Source: an uncultured Bacteroidaceae bacterium (GTDB lineage: Bacteria; Bacteroidota; Bacteroidia; Bacteroidales; Bacteroidaceae). From it: a stretch of DNA of 64,000 nt. Location: positions 1 to 64,000 of the forward strand of contig CAJGDP010000008.1 in the NCBI GenBank assembly GCA_904502235.1. Reading direction: 5' to 3'. Shown in pieces: positions 7,670-16,311 of this stretch (positions are counted from its first letter, which is position 1; each line of letters begins with the position of its first letter). The notes under the pieces were generated by a model. The model did no database searches, was not told the origin of the DNA, and was given only the letters and a program-made list of their open reading frames with translations. The position numbers and the translations under genes are program-made.

Positions 7670-8995
7670 TCATAGAAGAATCTCCTTTATCTCTCTATAG
7701 ATTTCCTTCAATTGCTTGTTGCGACGGAGTCTACAGTCGGAAGCCAACAATCGTACAGCTCTGAACACATCATGTGCTACATATGGCGCCGGCAACAGAA
7801 GCAATGTCAAAGGCAACGCCCATTGCCATGGAAGGAATATATAGGCAATAACCGCATATATTATCATGAGCAACGGCCATACAAGAAGATTTATCATCAT
7901 TCGCACAGAGTTGTGGAATGCCTTGTCCTTGAACTTCTTCAACAAACTGTTGCAGAGCAATGTCGATGGCAAAGCACAGATGCCTGCAACAACAGTGTAG
8001 GGCAGTGTCAGCAACAACAAAAGCGATTTTAGTACATTGCACAACACACCACGTGCTGAAACCACCGAGTTAAGGCTGATTTTGCTATTCTTGCGAATTT
8101 TGGCAGCCTTGTTACCCAAAGCTATAAGTTTTTCTGCAACCTCGGGATTATTCTCCTTGAGTTCGTTTATCTGTTTGACTGTATTGTTGTTAGCCACAGT
8201 CTGTAAATCCATTACATGAGATTTGGCATACTCCGCTTTTTCTTTGAGAGCAACAAGACGCTTTTTTGCAACAGTCGCACAGATTTCGTGCGTAGCATTG
8301 TAGTTCTCGTCGTTCGGAATATAGTACAGAGTCTCTTTCATGCCTTCTTCAAGAGCCGAACGCATTATATTCATTAGTTCAGGAGCACTCTTGTCGCTGT
8401 TCTGCTCAATGAAATCGCTAATCTTAAGAGCCTTGCCGAACTGCATGTATGTGGTTGAACGGTAACGCCAGAAATTGCCGTAACGGATACCCACAGGAAC
8501 TATATACAAAGGCATGTCGGGCATGAGTTCCTGCGCCTGCAGTGCTATGCGGAATATTCCTTTTGATATCGGTTGCAGGGAGTACTTTGTCTGATGTGTT
8601 CCCTCGGGGAATATACAGAAAGGTACTTTGTCCTTGAGCACATCGGTTGCCTGTTCAATTGTCCTGTTATTCTTCTTTACCTCATCAAAGCCGTCGCGCA
8701 TACGCATTATAGGCATAATTTTGAGGAAACGGAACACCTTGGCAAGTGTGGGGTTCTTGAATATATCGGCACGTGCCACAAAAACCTTTGGCTTCTTGTC
8801 GCTTGCCAATATCACAAGGGCATCCATAAGGGTGCCGGTGTGGTTGGGCGCAAATATCACAGCACCGTCATTGGGAATATTCTCTCTGCCGGTCTGTCTG
8901 GTTTTACGGTACGACAGTTTTATAACACAATCAACATAGTATCGTAAGAAATTGTATAATCTGTCGCGATCCTGGATTTTTTTCTGTTTTGCCAT
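7670..8995 (-). CDS. 1-acyl-sn-glycerol-3-phosphate acyltransferase (PlsC family), long form
   Basis: A 441-residue membrane acyltransferase. The catalytic NHTGTLMD (NHx4D, residues 51-58) and FPEGTH (129-134) motifs are intact. The first ~230 residues are the acyltransferase domain; the rest holds a charged helical stretch and two to three membrane helices near the C-terminus, an extension seen in Bacteroidales homologues. Likely role: acylating lysophosphatidic acid or a related lysolipid at the inner membrane. Its ATG is 4 bases after the stop of the BASS transporter, so it is the last clear gene of the SDR-ALDH-BASS-PlsC operon. Confidence 0.85.
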   Translation of the reverse strand: MAKQKKIQDRDRLYNFLRYYVDCVIKLSYRKTRQTGRENIPNDGAVIFAPNHTGTLMDALVILASDKKPKVFVARADIFKNPTLAKVFRFLKIMPIMRMRDGFDEVKKNNRTIEQATDVLKDKVPFCIFPEGTHQTKYSLQPISKGIFRIALQAQELMPDMPLYIVPVGIRYGNFWRYRSTTYMQFGKALKISDFIEQNSDKSAPELMNIMRSALEEGMKETLYYIPNDENYNATHEICATVAKKRLVALKEKAEYAKSHVMDLQTVANNNTVKQINELKENNPEVAEKLIALGNKAAKIRKNSKISLNSVVSARGVLCNVLKSLLLLLTLPYTVVAGICALPSTLLCNSLLKKFKDKAFHNSVRMMINLLVWPLLMIIYAVIAYIFLPWQWALPLTLLLLPAPYVAHDVFRAVRLLASDCRLRRNKQLKEIYREIKEILL

Positions 8996-8999
8996 GTTT

Positions 9000-9968
9000 T
9001 TATTCTTTCAATGGTGAACGACGGAATATTGTAGCAACGGTCAAACCAGATACAATATGCCATATACCCCAAAGGGCTGTAATTATAATCATACCTCCAT
9101 TATTTTGCCACAATTCAGGCGGGAAAATCGCAGGGTTGAAAATCAACGCCAAACCAAGTCCTGAATTCTGGATACCTGTTTCAATTGTCAATGAACGACG
9201 GTCGCGAACAGGGACTCTTGCCCATTTTCCACCAAAGTATCCCGAGCCCAATGCCACAGCATTATGTATAATAACCACAACAAGGCATGATAGAATACCG
9301 GCATATACCTCCCAACGCTGCTCAAAACCGCTCAACACCTGTACTAATGAAATTGCAACCATTGCTACGAACAACAGGATTGAAAGCACCGATGTTGGCT
9401 TTACAAGTTTCTTGGCGAAATTGGGGAAGTAGTGCGAAACCAACAATCCCAATACAATAGGGAATCCTAAAATAAGGATTATCTGCGAGAGCATATCACC
9501 GAACGGGATATCAAGTTCTGGGATATTTCTCTTGATTTCGGCAAAACGCAGATAGTGCGAACCCCAGAACCAGAAGTTCAAAGGTGTGATAATCGATGCA
9601 AAAAGGGTAGTAACCGCTGTCATTGAAACTGAAAGCTCAATATTTCCTTTTGAATGTGCCGAAAGGAAATTCGACATGTTACCTCCGGGACATGATGCCA
9701 CAAGAATCATGCCGACACCGACCATAGGAGTAATTATGGGGTTCAAGACTATTGCCAACAAGCATGTAAGGGCAGGGAGTGCTACCCACTGCAACAACAA
9801 ACCTACTATAACGGATGTAGGTTTTTTGAATACCGATTTGAAAGTTCGTACTTTAATGCCGAGTGCGACGCCGAACATTACAAAGGCAAGAATGAAATTT
9901 ACAATCAGCATACTGCCTTGTGTAAGATTCACATGTAGCGAATCAAGGTTTAAAATGTGTTCTCTCAT
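9000..9968 (-). CDS. bile acid:sodium symporter (BASS) family transporter
   Basis: A 322-residue protein with nine to ten hydrophobic segments. The crossover region contains ASCPGGNMSNFLSAHSKGNIELSVSMT, and the C-terminal half has IETGIQNSGLGLAL, both typical of the BASS fold with two Na+ sites. Bacterial members carry bile acids, pantoate/ketopantoate or other organic acids, so bile acid is only one option; panB is 4.5 kb away but not in this operon. It sits between a fatty-aldehyde-type ALDH and PlsC, which may point to a lipid-related acid. Confidence 0.85.
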   Translation of the reverse strand: MREHILNLDSLHVNLTQGSMLIVNFILAFVMFGVALGIKVRTFKSVFKKPTSVIVGLLLQWVALPALTCLLAIVLNPIITPMVGVGMILVASCPGGNMSNFLSAHSKGNIELSVSMTAVTTLFASIITPLNFWFWGSHYLRFAEIKRNIPELDIPFGDMLSQIILILGFPIVLGLLVSHYFPNFAKKLVKPTSVLSILLFVAMVAISLVQVLSGFEQRWEVYAGILSCLVVVIIHNAVALGSGYFGGKWARVPVRDRRSLTIETGIQNSGLGLALIFNPAIFPPELWQNNGGMIIITALWGIWHIVSGLTVATIFRRSPLKE

Positions 9969-10009
9969 TGTAATAATAGATTTGTTATTTTATTTATTTA
10001 TTTGTTTGT

Positions 10010-11392
10010 TTACAACAGTTTCTTCACCAATCCGAACATCCTGTATGGCATATATCGGAACGGAAGGTCGAACCACGTGGGAGTGGTTACCACAGCACGT
10101 TTGTGCGAGAATGCATCAAAACTTAGTTTTCCATGATAATTTCCCATTCCTGAATTACCTACGCCTCCGAAAGGCATATTCTCGTTGGCTATGTGCATTA
10201 TTGCATCGTTTATACATGAACCACCAGCCGATGTGAGACGTATCATTTCCTTTGCATGCTTAACCTTTCCAAAGTAATAAAAGGCAAGCGGTTTCTCGCG
10301 TTCGCGAACAAAGTTCACAACCTCGTCGCGGTCATCAAAAGGAATCATCGGCAATATAGGGCCAAAAATTTCCTCGTTCATTACAGGCGATGTCAATGGA
10401 ACATCGGCAAGCAATGTAGGCTCTATGAAACGCTCCGCAGCATCTGTGGCACCGCCATATACAATATTGCCATCATTCATGTAACCTTTGACGCGCTCGA
10501 AAGCTTTATCGTTCACCAGGCGTACATAATGACGGCTCTGCTTTATATCATCGCCATGCAATTCCTTGATTGCTTTGGCAAATTCTGCAACAAATTCATT
10601 GATTCTGGTCTTGTGAATAAGAAGATAGTCGGGTGCAATACAGGTCTGTCCGGCATTAAGGGTTTTTCCCCAGGCAATGCGCTTTGCCGCAACCTTGACA
10701 TCTGCCTCTTTGTCCACGATACAGGGGCTTTTTCCACCAAGTTCAAGCACTACGGGTGTAAGATGCTTTGCAGCCGCACCCATCACTGTATGACCAAGAA
10801 CCGGACTTCCCGTAAAGAATATTATGTCGAAACGGTTCTGCAAAAGTGCCTCGTTAACCGTTCTGTTACCTTGTACCACTGCGATATATCGCTTGTCGAA
10901 TGTGGCGGTTATCATATCTTCGATAACCTTTGATACATTGGGAACGTAAGGCGAAGGTTTAAGCACTGCCGTGCATCCCGATGAAATAGCACCCACCAGA
11001 GGATTTAGCAACAGCTGCACAGGATAGTTCCATGGCGCAATAATAAGAGCATTGCCCAAAGGTTCGCTCACCACACGGCTACGCGAAGGCATCATTTTAA
11101 GCGGTGTACTCACACGACGGCTACGCATCCAGCAACGCAAATGCTTTATATGATTCTTTATCTCACCCGATACAATACTCAACTCAGTGAGTATCGCTTC
11201 CTCTGCCGACTTGTGCAAATCCTTCCACAAAGCATCGCAGAGCGGTTTTTCCCATTCTATTAAAGCGTTGCGCAGTTTCTTCAACTGTTCCTTACGGAAT
11301 CGGCAATCCAAAGTGGCATTGCTTGCAAAGAACTCCCGCTGCGCATCAATGATTTCTTTAATATATTGAATATCGGTATTCTCTATTTTCAT
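10010..11392 (-). CDS. aldehyde dehydrogenase, class 3-like
   Basis: A 460-residue NAD(P)-dependent dehydrogenase oxidising an aldehyde to an acid. The active site is complete: Asn in IIAPWNYP (118-125), Glu 217 in LELGGKSP, Cys 251 in NAGQTC. Length below 470 and the C-terminal hydrophobic tail (FGLVKKLL) resemble class 3 fatty aldehyde dehydrogenases that attach to membranes. The ATG overlaps the stop of the upstream SDR gene (ATGA), so the two are translationally coupled and may act in sequence as alcohol to aldehyde to acid; the substrate is inferred. Confidence 0.9.
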   Translation of the reverse strand: MKIENTDIQYIKEIIDAQREFFASNATLDCRFRKEQLKKLRNALIEWEKPLCDALWKDLHKSAEEAILTELSIVSGEIKNHIKHLRCWMRSRRVSTPLKMMPSRSRVVSEPLGNALIIAPWNYPVQLLLNPLVGAISSGCTAVLKPSPYVPNVSKVIEDMITATFDKRYIAVVQGNRTVNEALLQNRFDIIFFTGSPVLGHTVMGAAAKHLTPVVLELGGKSPCIVDKEADVKVAAKRIAWGKTLNAGQTCIAPDYLLIHKTRINEFVAEFAKAIKELHGDDIKQSRHYVRLVNDKAFERVKGYMNDGNIVYGGATDAAERFIEPTLLADVPLTSPVMNEEIFGPILPMIPFDDRDEVVNFVREREKPLAFYYFGKVKHAKEMIRLTSAGGSCINDAIMHIANENMPFGGVGNSGMGNYHGKLSFDAFSHKRAVVTTPTWFDLPFRYMPYRMFGLVKKLL

Positions 11393-12201
11393 TTTTTGCG
11401 TCCTGTAAAGTTATCCATTGCATGGAAAATTCCAACGAACTCCCCAAAGATATAATCAAAAATTGAAGTAGGCAACAAAGCTTGGCAAAAACGAATAAAA
11501 TGATAGCTAAAAGGCACTCCTTTGAAGTTCTTATTATTCTCTATAGCCTTTATAATCTTCTTTGCCGTGGGTTCGGGTTTAAGGATTGGGAAGAAACGCG
11601 ACTTAACTCCGTCGAACATTCCTGTATTGATGAAGTAGGGGGCAATGGTTGTGAAACGTACCTTGCTCTTCATCTGCTTGAGCTCTATACGCACACTGTC
11701 GCTCCAACCTATAACGCCCCATTTGCTTGCCGCATAAACCGACATCTTGGGATTGGACAACATACCGGCAGCCGAAGCAATGTTACATACATGACCATGA
11801 TTGCGTTCAAGCATCGCAGGGAAGAACTGCTGTGCAACAACCATAGGTGCTATTGTATTGATTTTCACGGTACGTTCAATCTCATCTGTTGTGAGTTTGT
11901 CAAAGGTAGCATTGCTTGTTACAACACCGGCACAATTTATGACAACATCAACGTTACCGCACTCCTTAATTGTTTTCTCGGCAATCTCCTTTACCTGCTT
12001 GCTGTCCGAAATATCAACTCTGTAACCGTTTACAGTACCTATATTCTTATACTCGTTTACGGTTGCTGCTATACCGGCTTCGTTTATATCCCATATAACC
12101 AACTGACGAGCACCTTTTTCCAGACATATACGTCCCATGATTTTTCCTATACCCGATGCTCCGCCGGTTATAAGCACACAATTTCCTTTAATTTTAGTCA
12201 T
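11389..12201 (-). CDS. short-chain dehydrogenase/reductase
   Basis: A 270-residue classical SDR. The cofactor motif TGGASGIG (12-19), NCAG (89-92), Ser about 143 and the catalytic YAASK (156-160) are all there. A hydrophobic C-terminal stretch follows, as in retinol/long-chain dehydrogenases of the DHRS type, which suggests a lipophilic alcohol or ketone. An acidic residue in VIWDIN (Asp 38) at the end of strand 2 favours NAD over NADP. First gene of a four-gene operon. Confidence 0.9.
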   Translation of the reverse strand: MTKIKGNCVLITGGASGIGKIMGRICLEKGARQLVIWDINEAGIAATVNEYKNIGTVNGYRVDISDSKQVKEIAEKTIKECGNVDVVINCAGVVTSNATFDKLTTDEIERTVKINTIAPMVVAQQFFPAMLERNHGHVCNIASAAGMLSNPKMSVYAASKWGVIGWSDSVRIELKQMKSKVRFTTIAPYFINTGMFDGVKSRFFPILKPEPTAKKIIKAIENNKNFKGVPFSYHFIRFCQALLPTSIFDYIFGEFVGIFHAMDNFTGRKK

Positions 12202-12250
12202 AATGTTATGTTGTCTATGTATAATTTTAACAATTATCCCAAATCGGATG

Positions 12251-12258
12251 CAAAATTA
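12251..12258 (-). promoter_or_regulatory. -7 promoter element of the SDR operon
   Basis: Minus strand reads TAATTTTG, about 50 bases before the SDR ATG. Confidence 0.5.
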
Positions 12259-12261
12259 GTC

Positions 12262-12372
12262 CAAAAAGGACAAAAGAAGGGTGCTTTTTTCTATCATTGT
12301 TGTACGATGTTGGACACTCCGTGTTAATTTTTGTTTTAAAAATACGCTTATTAATCCTTCTTGTCCTTTTTG
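12262..12372. repeat. 17-bp inverted repeat pair between the MscS and SDR genes
   Basis: CAAAAAGGACAAAAGAAGG (12262-12280) and its inverse CCTTCTTGTCCTTTTTG (12356-12372) differ by two extra A. They enclose about 75 bases with no gene. It may be a large terminator stem for the MscS gene, or recombination sites. Confidence 0.5.
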
Positions 12373-12373
12373 T

Positions 12374-13621
12374 TCACTTGATGGTATCCGTTGGCATTCC
12401 ATTTATACGCTCTACGGGGAATTGCCCTTCGATAAGTCCGCTTATTATTGTATCGCGTGCGCCCGATGCCTGAAAAGGATAAAGTTCGAACACAGGCAGC
12501 ACCGATGCAAAATGTTCCATAATGGCAGACTGTATATTCTCATATTCACACCATTCCGTGGTGGTTGTAAAGCAATAGAACTGTATCGGCAGACCATTGC
12601 CGGTGGGTTCAAGTGTACGCACCATGACAATCATATCCTTGCGTATCATGGGATGCCTGTTGAGATACATTAAGGCATAATCCCTGAAAAGCGACGCATT
12701 GGTATCCCAAGTTTGTGCATCCATGCTTTTTATCCGTTCACCGAAATCCTTGTCAAGACTCATCACCCGTTGCAACATGCGTCTGTTGCAGGGTTTTATG
12801 CAGTCGAGTTTTACCGTATATCCACGCGCAATGCGTCGTCCTCCGCTCTCGCTCATACCACGCCAATTTATAAAACTCTGATTGATAAGTGTATACGGCG
12901 GAATAGTGGCAATGGTATTATCCCAATTGCGAACCTTTACAATTGTAAGCGAAATGTCGGACACCGTGCCGTTAATGCCTGTGCCCGGTATTTCAATCCA
13001 GTCGCCAAGACGCACCATATCGTTCTCGAGCAACAGAAAGCCACCCACAAAGCCCATTATACTGTCTTTGGCAATAAGCATGAGTAGAGCGGCAAATGCA
13101 CCCAACCCACCAATGAGATAGACAGGAGATTTGTCGGTGAGGATTGAAACAATAATTATAGTTGCTATTATGAATACAGTTATTCGGGTAATCTGCAAGA
13201 ATCCTTTGATAGGACGATCGTGGTATTTGCTGTTTGTGAAAGCCGATTCGCCAATGGTTATCAGGAGTGTATTCATATTTATCACCACACATACGGTGAA
13301 CCATATCCATGTTGCATTTTCAAGGTAATGCAAGAGTGTGCTCTCCTTAACAAACACAAAGGGAAGCATTATTTCAACAAATATTGGTGGAACAATATAC
13401 GCCAACCGTCGTAACCTCTTTCCTTTTATTATATATAGCAGGAATCCATAATGCCTGCGGCTGGCCATACGGCGGCACACAAAGAATGTTATCCTGTATA
13501 TTATTTCCATCAGGACAAATGCCATAAGAACAACAATACACATCACGATAATTGCTTCAAAGCGCTTTGGGAACACTTTATCCAATGCATCCGGAAGCAA
13601 ATCCAAAAGAGTCTTTTCCAT
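12374..13621 (-). CDS. mechanosensitive ion channel, MscS family (YbdG-like)
   Basis: A 415-residue membrane protein counted from the ATG at 13621 (MEKTLL). Five N-terminal membrane helices precede the pore-lining helix (GGLGAFAALLMLIAKDS) and the beta domain WIEIPGTGINGTVSDISLTI. The later motif TIPPYTLINQSFINWRGMSESGGRR is characteristic of the YbdG/miniconductance branch. Role: releases solutes on osmotic down-shock or senses membrane tension. An in-frame upstream start at 13672 would overlap the divergent thioesterase transcript and is less likely. Confidence 0.9.
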   Translation of the reverse strand: MEKTLLDLLPDALDKVFPKRFEAIIVMCIVVLMAFVLMEIIYRITFFVCRRMASRRHYGFLLYIIKGKRLRRLAYIVPPIFVEIMLPFVFVKESTLLHYLENATWIWFTVCVVINMNTLLITIGESAFTNSKYHDRPIKGFLQITRITVFIIATIIIVSILTDKSPVYLIGGLGAFAALLMLIAKDSIMGFVGGFLLLENDMVRLGDWIEIPGTGINGTVSDISLTIVKVRNWDNTIATIPPYTLINQSFINWRGMSESGGRRIARGYTVKLDCIKPCNRRMLQRVMSLDKDFGERIKSMDAQTWDTNASLFRDYALMYLNRHPMIRKDMIVMVRTLEPTGNGLPIQFYCFTTTTEWCEYENIQSAIMEHFASVLPVFELYPFQASGARDTIISGLIEGQFPVERINGMPTDTIK

Positions 13622-13702
13622 TGTTTTTGCTTTTACAACAAACATAAGAAGGGATATTTTTAAAATATGCACCGAAAATTTTTACTATTTGCCTATTTTG
13701 CA

Positions 13703-13710
13703 TATTTTCG
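13703..13710 (+). promoter_or_regulatory. -7 promoter element of the thioesterase gene
   Basis: TATTTTCG, a TAnnTTCG variant, 22 bases before the ATG at 13733. Confidence 0.5.
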
Positions 13711-13732
13711 CAACAATCAAAAACAAAAGAGT

Positions 13733-14107
13733 ATGCTTAAGGAAGGATTGGAATATACAAGCGAGGTTATTGTCGCACCCGAAAACTGTGCAAGTGCAGT
13801 GGGTTCGGGAGGTCTTGAAGTTTTTGCAACCCCGTCAATGGTTGCACTCATGGAGAATGCAGCCATGAACTGCGTTGCACCATACTTGCCACAAGGCTCC
13901 ACAACTGTCGGGGCAGAGATAAATACCACACACATAAGACCATCGGCACCCGGTGCAAGAATAAAAGCCGTGGCACACCTTACTGGAGTGGAGGGGCGCA
14001 AGCTCATGTTCTGTGTGGAAGCCTACGACGGAGATTGCTGCATAGGCAAGGGAACTCATGTGCGTTTTATAGTTGACATTGAAAAATTCATGTCAAAATT
14101 AAAGTAA
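13733..14107 (+). CDS. hotdog-fold thioesterase, FlK-like
   Basis: A 124-residue single hotdog domain. ATPSMVALMENAA and LPQGSTTVGAEINTTHIRPS match the fluoroacetyl-CoA thioesterase (FlK)/acyl-CoA thioesterase group, where the Thr, Glu and His of these segments form the active site. It probably hydrolyses a short acyl-CoA; the substrate is unknown. I take the ATG at 13733 because the codons before it overlap the promoter and encode a non-homologous aromatic tail. Confidence 0.8.
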   Translation: MLKEGLEYTSEVIVAPENCASAVGSGGLEVFATPSMVALMENAAMNCVAPYLPQGSTTVGAEINTTHIRPSAPGARIKAVAHLTGVEGRKLMFCVEAYDGDCCIGKGTHVRFIVDIEKFMSKLK

Positions 14108-14187
14108 AATGAAATAATACAATACCCTTAACAATATTTAACATAAATCGTTCAAACATTCCATAGAACAAAACTGTTATATTATTG

Positions 14188-14350
14188 CAACACAGCCGAA
14201 GCTATTCATTGATATGTGAATACCGATGCATGGCATTTGTACCAACAAAGTACAACGGATGAATGTTTGCATAGTAGTTTTGTCGTGTTTTATTTTGTGT
14301 TTGTGTTAAGGTTGCTCCCTGATGTGAATCACGGAGCAACCGCTTTTTAT
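14188..14350 (+). ncRNA. candidate structured small RNA
   Basis: A promoter-like TATTATTGCAA (14180-14190) is followed by about 150 bases with local hairpins: ATTCA/TGAAT near 14204-14221 and TTGTAC/GTACAA (14237-14255), the latter enclosed by ATGCA/TGCAT. It ends in a strong terminator stem GGTTGCTCC/GGAGCAACC with CTTTTT (14310-14347). No ORF fits. It could instead be a long 3' UTR of the thioesterase gene. The size is in the range of 6S-like RNAs, but I cannot assign a family. Confidence 0.35.
14310..14347 (+). terminator. terminator upstream of panB
   Basis: GGTTGCTCC (14310-14318) pairs with GGAGCAACC (14333-14341), followed by GCTTTTT. It ends either the thioesterase transcript or the candidate small RNA. 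Confidence 0.85.
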
Positions 14351-14402
14351 ATCACCTTGTTTTTATAATCTGTTTTTATTCGTTAATCACTTAAAAAAAT
14401 TG

Positions 14403-14410
14403 TACCTTTG
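14403..14410 (+). promoter_or_regulatory. -7 promoter element of panB
   Basis: TACCTTTG, a perfect match, followed by GCA and a leader of about 20 bases to the ATG at 14436. Confidence 0.65.
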
Positions 14411-14435
14411 CAGGCAAATTCAAAACAAAGGAAAT

Positions 14436-15257
14436 ATGTCAAAGTATTTGGTAGAAGACACACGTAAGGTTACTACGCACCGTTTTATTGAAATGAAGCG
14501 CAAAGGTGAGAAGATTGCAATGCTCACCGCATACGATTATACAACAGCATCAATTCTGGACAATGCCGGTATAGATGCACTTTTGGTTGGTGACTCGGCA
14601 TCAAACGTAATGGCAGGTAATGTTACCACATTGCCAATCACACTCGACCAGATGATTTATCATGCAAAGGGTGTTGTACGTGGCGTTAAGCGTGCTCTTG
14701 TGGTTGTAGACATGCCATTCGGTACATATCAGGTAAATGCCGACGAGGCTGTGAAGAATGCAATCCGCATTATGAAGGAGACTCATGCCGATGCTCTCAA
14801 GTTGGAGGGTGGTGAGGAGATTCTCCCTTCGGTACGCAAGATTCTTGATGCCGGAATCCCCATCATGGCACATCTTGGCTTGACACCGCAGAGTATAAAC
14901 AAGTTCGGCACATATGCCGTGCGTGCAAAGGACGAGGCTGAAGCAGAAAAACTTCGTCGCGATGCAAAGCTGTTGGAAGAGGCAGGATGTTTCGCACTTG
15001 TTCTTGAGAAGATTCCGTCAAAGCTTGGCGAAGAGGTTGCAAAGAGCCTCACAATCCCTGTAATAGGTATCGGTGCCGGCTGTAATGTTGACGGACAGAT
15101 TCTTGTCTATGCCGACATGCTTGGCATGACTGCAGATTTTGCTCCACGTTTCCTACGCCGTTATGCCGACCTGCATACCATAATGACAGATGCTGTAGGC
15201 AGTTATGTAAGCGATGTCAAGGCGTGCGATTTTCCTAACGAAAAAGAGCAGTACTGA
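14436..15257 (+). CDS. panB: 3-methyl-2-oxobutanoate hydroxymethyltransferase
   Basis: A 273-residue TIM-barrel enzyme that makes ketopantoate, the first step to pantothenate and coenzyme A. Seen are MLTAYDYTTASILDNAG, LLVGDSASNVM (Mg2+ ligand Asp), DMPFGTYQ, KLEGG, HLGLTPQS and PVIGIGAG, the standard PanB blocks. Length is normal. The start at 14436 follows a strong promoter; 14400 in the same frame lies in the promoter itself. No panC or panD is next to it. Confidence 0.97.
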   Translation: MSKYLVEDTRKVTTHRFIEMKRKGEKIAMLTAYDYTTASILDNAGIDALLVGDSASNVMAGNVTTLPITLDQMIYHAKGVVRGVKRALVVVDMPFGTYQVNADEAVKNAIRIMKETHADALKLEGGEEILPSVRKILDAGIPIMAHLGLTPQSINKFGTYAVRAKDEAEAEKLRRDAKLLEEAGCFALVLEKIPSKLGEEVAKSLTIPVIGIGAGCNVDGQILVYADMLGMTADFAPRFLRRYADLHTIMTDAVGSYVSDVKACDFPNEKEQY

Positions 15258-15270
15258 TTAACATAAAACA

Positions 15271-15311
15271 TAAAAGAAAGAGTCAAACCAACGGTTTGAC
15301 TCTTTCTTTTA
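15271..15311. terminator. bidirectional terminator between panB and prs
   Basis: Perfect 19-bp arms (15271-15289 and 15293-15311) around AAC, with AAAGAAAGAG/CTCTTTCTTT at the base. Confidence 0.95.
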
Positions 15312-15329
15312 TATATAACTGTTGAGTTA

Positions 15330-16265
15330 TCAGCAGATGTAGTGTGAACTGATTGACTGGTTCTCGAGCACGCATCTGATAGCCTCGGCAAAACCGGGAG
15401 CAACAGAAAGCTGCTTAACCTTAGCGCAATCCTTTGTGTAAGGAATGCTGTTTGTGAACACAATCTCAGTCATCTTAGAGTTTGTAACACGCTCAGAAGC
15501 GTTACCCGACATGATACAGTGTGAAGCGATTGCACGAACCGACTTAGCACCGTTCTCCATCATCAAGTCAGCAGCCTTTGAAATAGTACCGGCTGTATCA
15601 ACGATATCGTCAATCAAGACAACGTTCTTGTCCTGAACATCACCGATAATCTGCATAGACTCTACTACGTTAGCCTTTGCACGTGTCTTGTGGCAAAGTA
15701 CAAGGGGTACACCAAGGCACTTTGCATATGCGCTTGCACGCTTTGAACCACCTACGTCAGGAGTTGCGATTACCAAATCCTCGAGCTGCAACGAGTTGAT
15801 ATAAGGGATGAATACCATTGAAGCATACAAGTGGTCAACAGGAATATCGAAGAAACCCTGAATCTGGTCGGCATGTAGGTCCATAGTGATGATGCGGCTT
15901 ACACCGGCAACGCTCAAAAGGTTTGCAACAAGCTTTGCACCGATAGAAACACGTGGCTTGTCCTTGCGGTCCTGACGTGCCCAACCGAAATAAGGCATAA
16001 CAGCAATTACGCTCTTTGCAGAAGCACGCTTAGCTGCATCAATCATGAGCAAAAGCTCCATGAGGTTGTCCGATGTAGGGAATGTTGACTGAACAAGGAA
16101 AACATTCTTACCACGGATTGACTCCTCGTAAGAAACAGCAAACTCACCGTCTGCAAAATAAGTTGTGTTCATGTTACCGAGTTCACAACCAAGTTCTTTA
16201 CAAATCTCTTCAGCAAGGTAACGTGATTTGGTACCTGCGAACACCATGTAAGGGGTATTGTTCAT
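15330..16265 (-). CDS. prs: ribose-phosphate pyrophosphokinase
   Basis: A 311-residue enzyme converting ribose-5-phosphate and ATP to PRPP, the precursor for nucleotides, His and Trp. Marks are YFADGEFAVSYEESIRG, PYFGWARQDRKDKPRVS, the binding loop TMDLHADQIQGFFDIPVDHL, and the PRPP loop VVLIDDIVDTAGT. Length is that of the class I enzymes. It lies 46 bases downstream of the ThiE-like gene on the same strand. Confidence 0.97.
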   Translation of the reverse strand: MNNTPYMVFAGTKSRYLAEEICKELGCELGNMNTTYFADGEFAVSYEESIRGKNVFLVQSTFPTSDNLMELLLMIDAAKRASAKSVIAVMPYFGWARQDRKDKPRVSIGAKLVANLLSVAGVSRIITMDLHADQIQGFFDIPVDHLYASMVFIPYINSLQLEDLVIATPDVGGSKRASAYAKCLGVPLVLCHKTRAKANVVESMQIIGDVQDKNVVLIDDIVDTAGTISKAADLMMENGAKSVRAIASHCIMSGNASERVTNSKMTEIVFTNSIPYTKDCAKVKQLSVAPGFAEAIRCVLENQSISSHYIC

Positions 16266-16311
16266 AATAATGATTTATTTAGGTTTGTTATTGTTTATTC
16301 TTAATAGGTTA

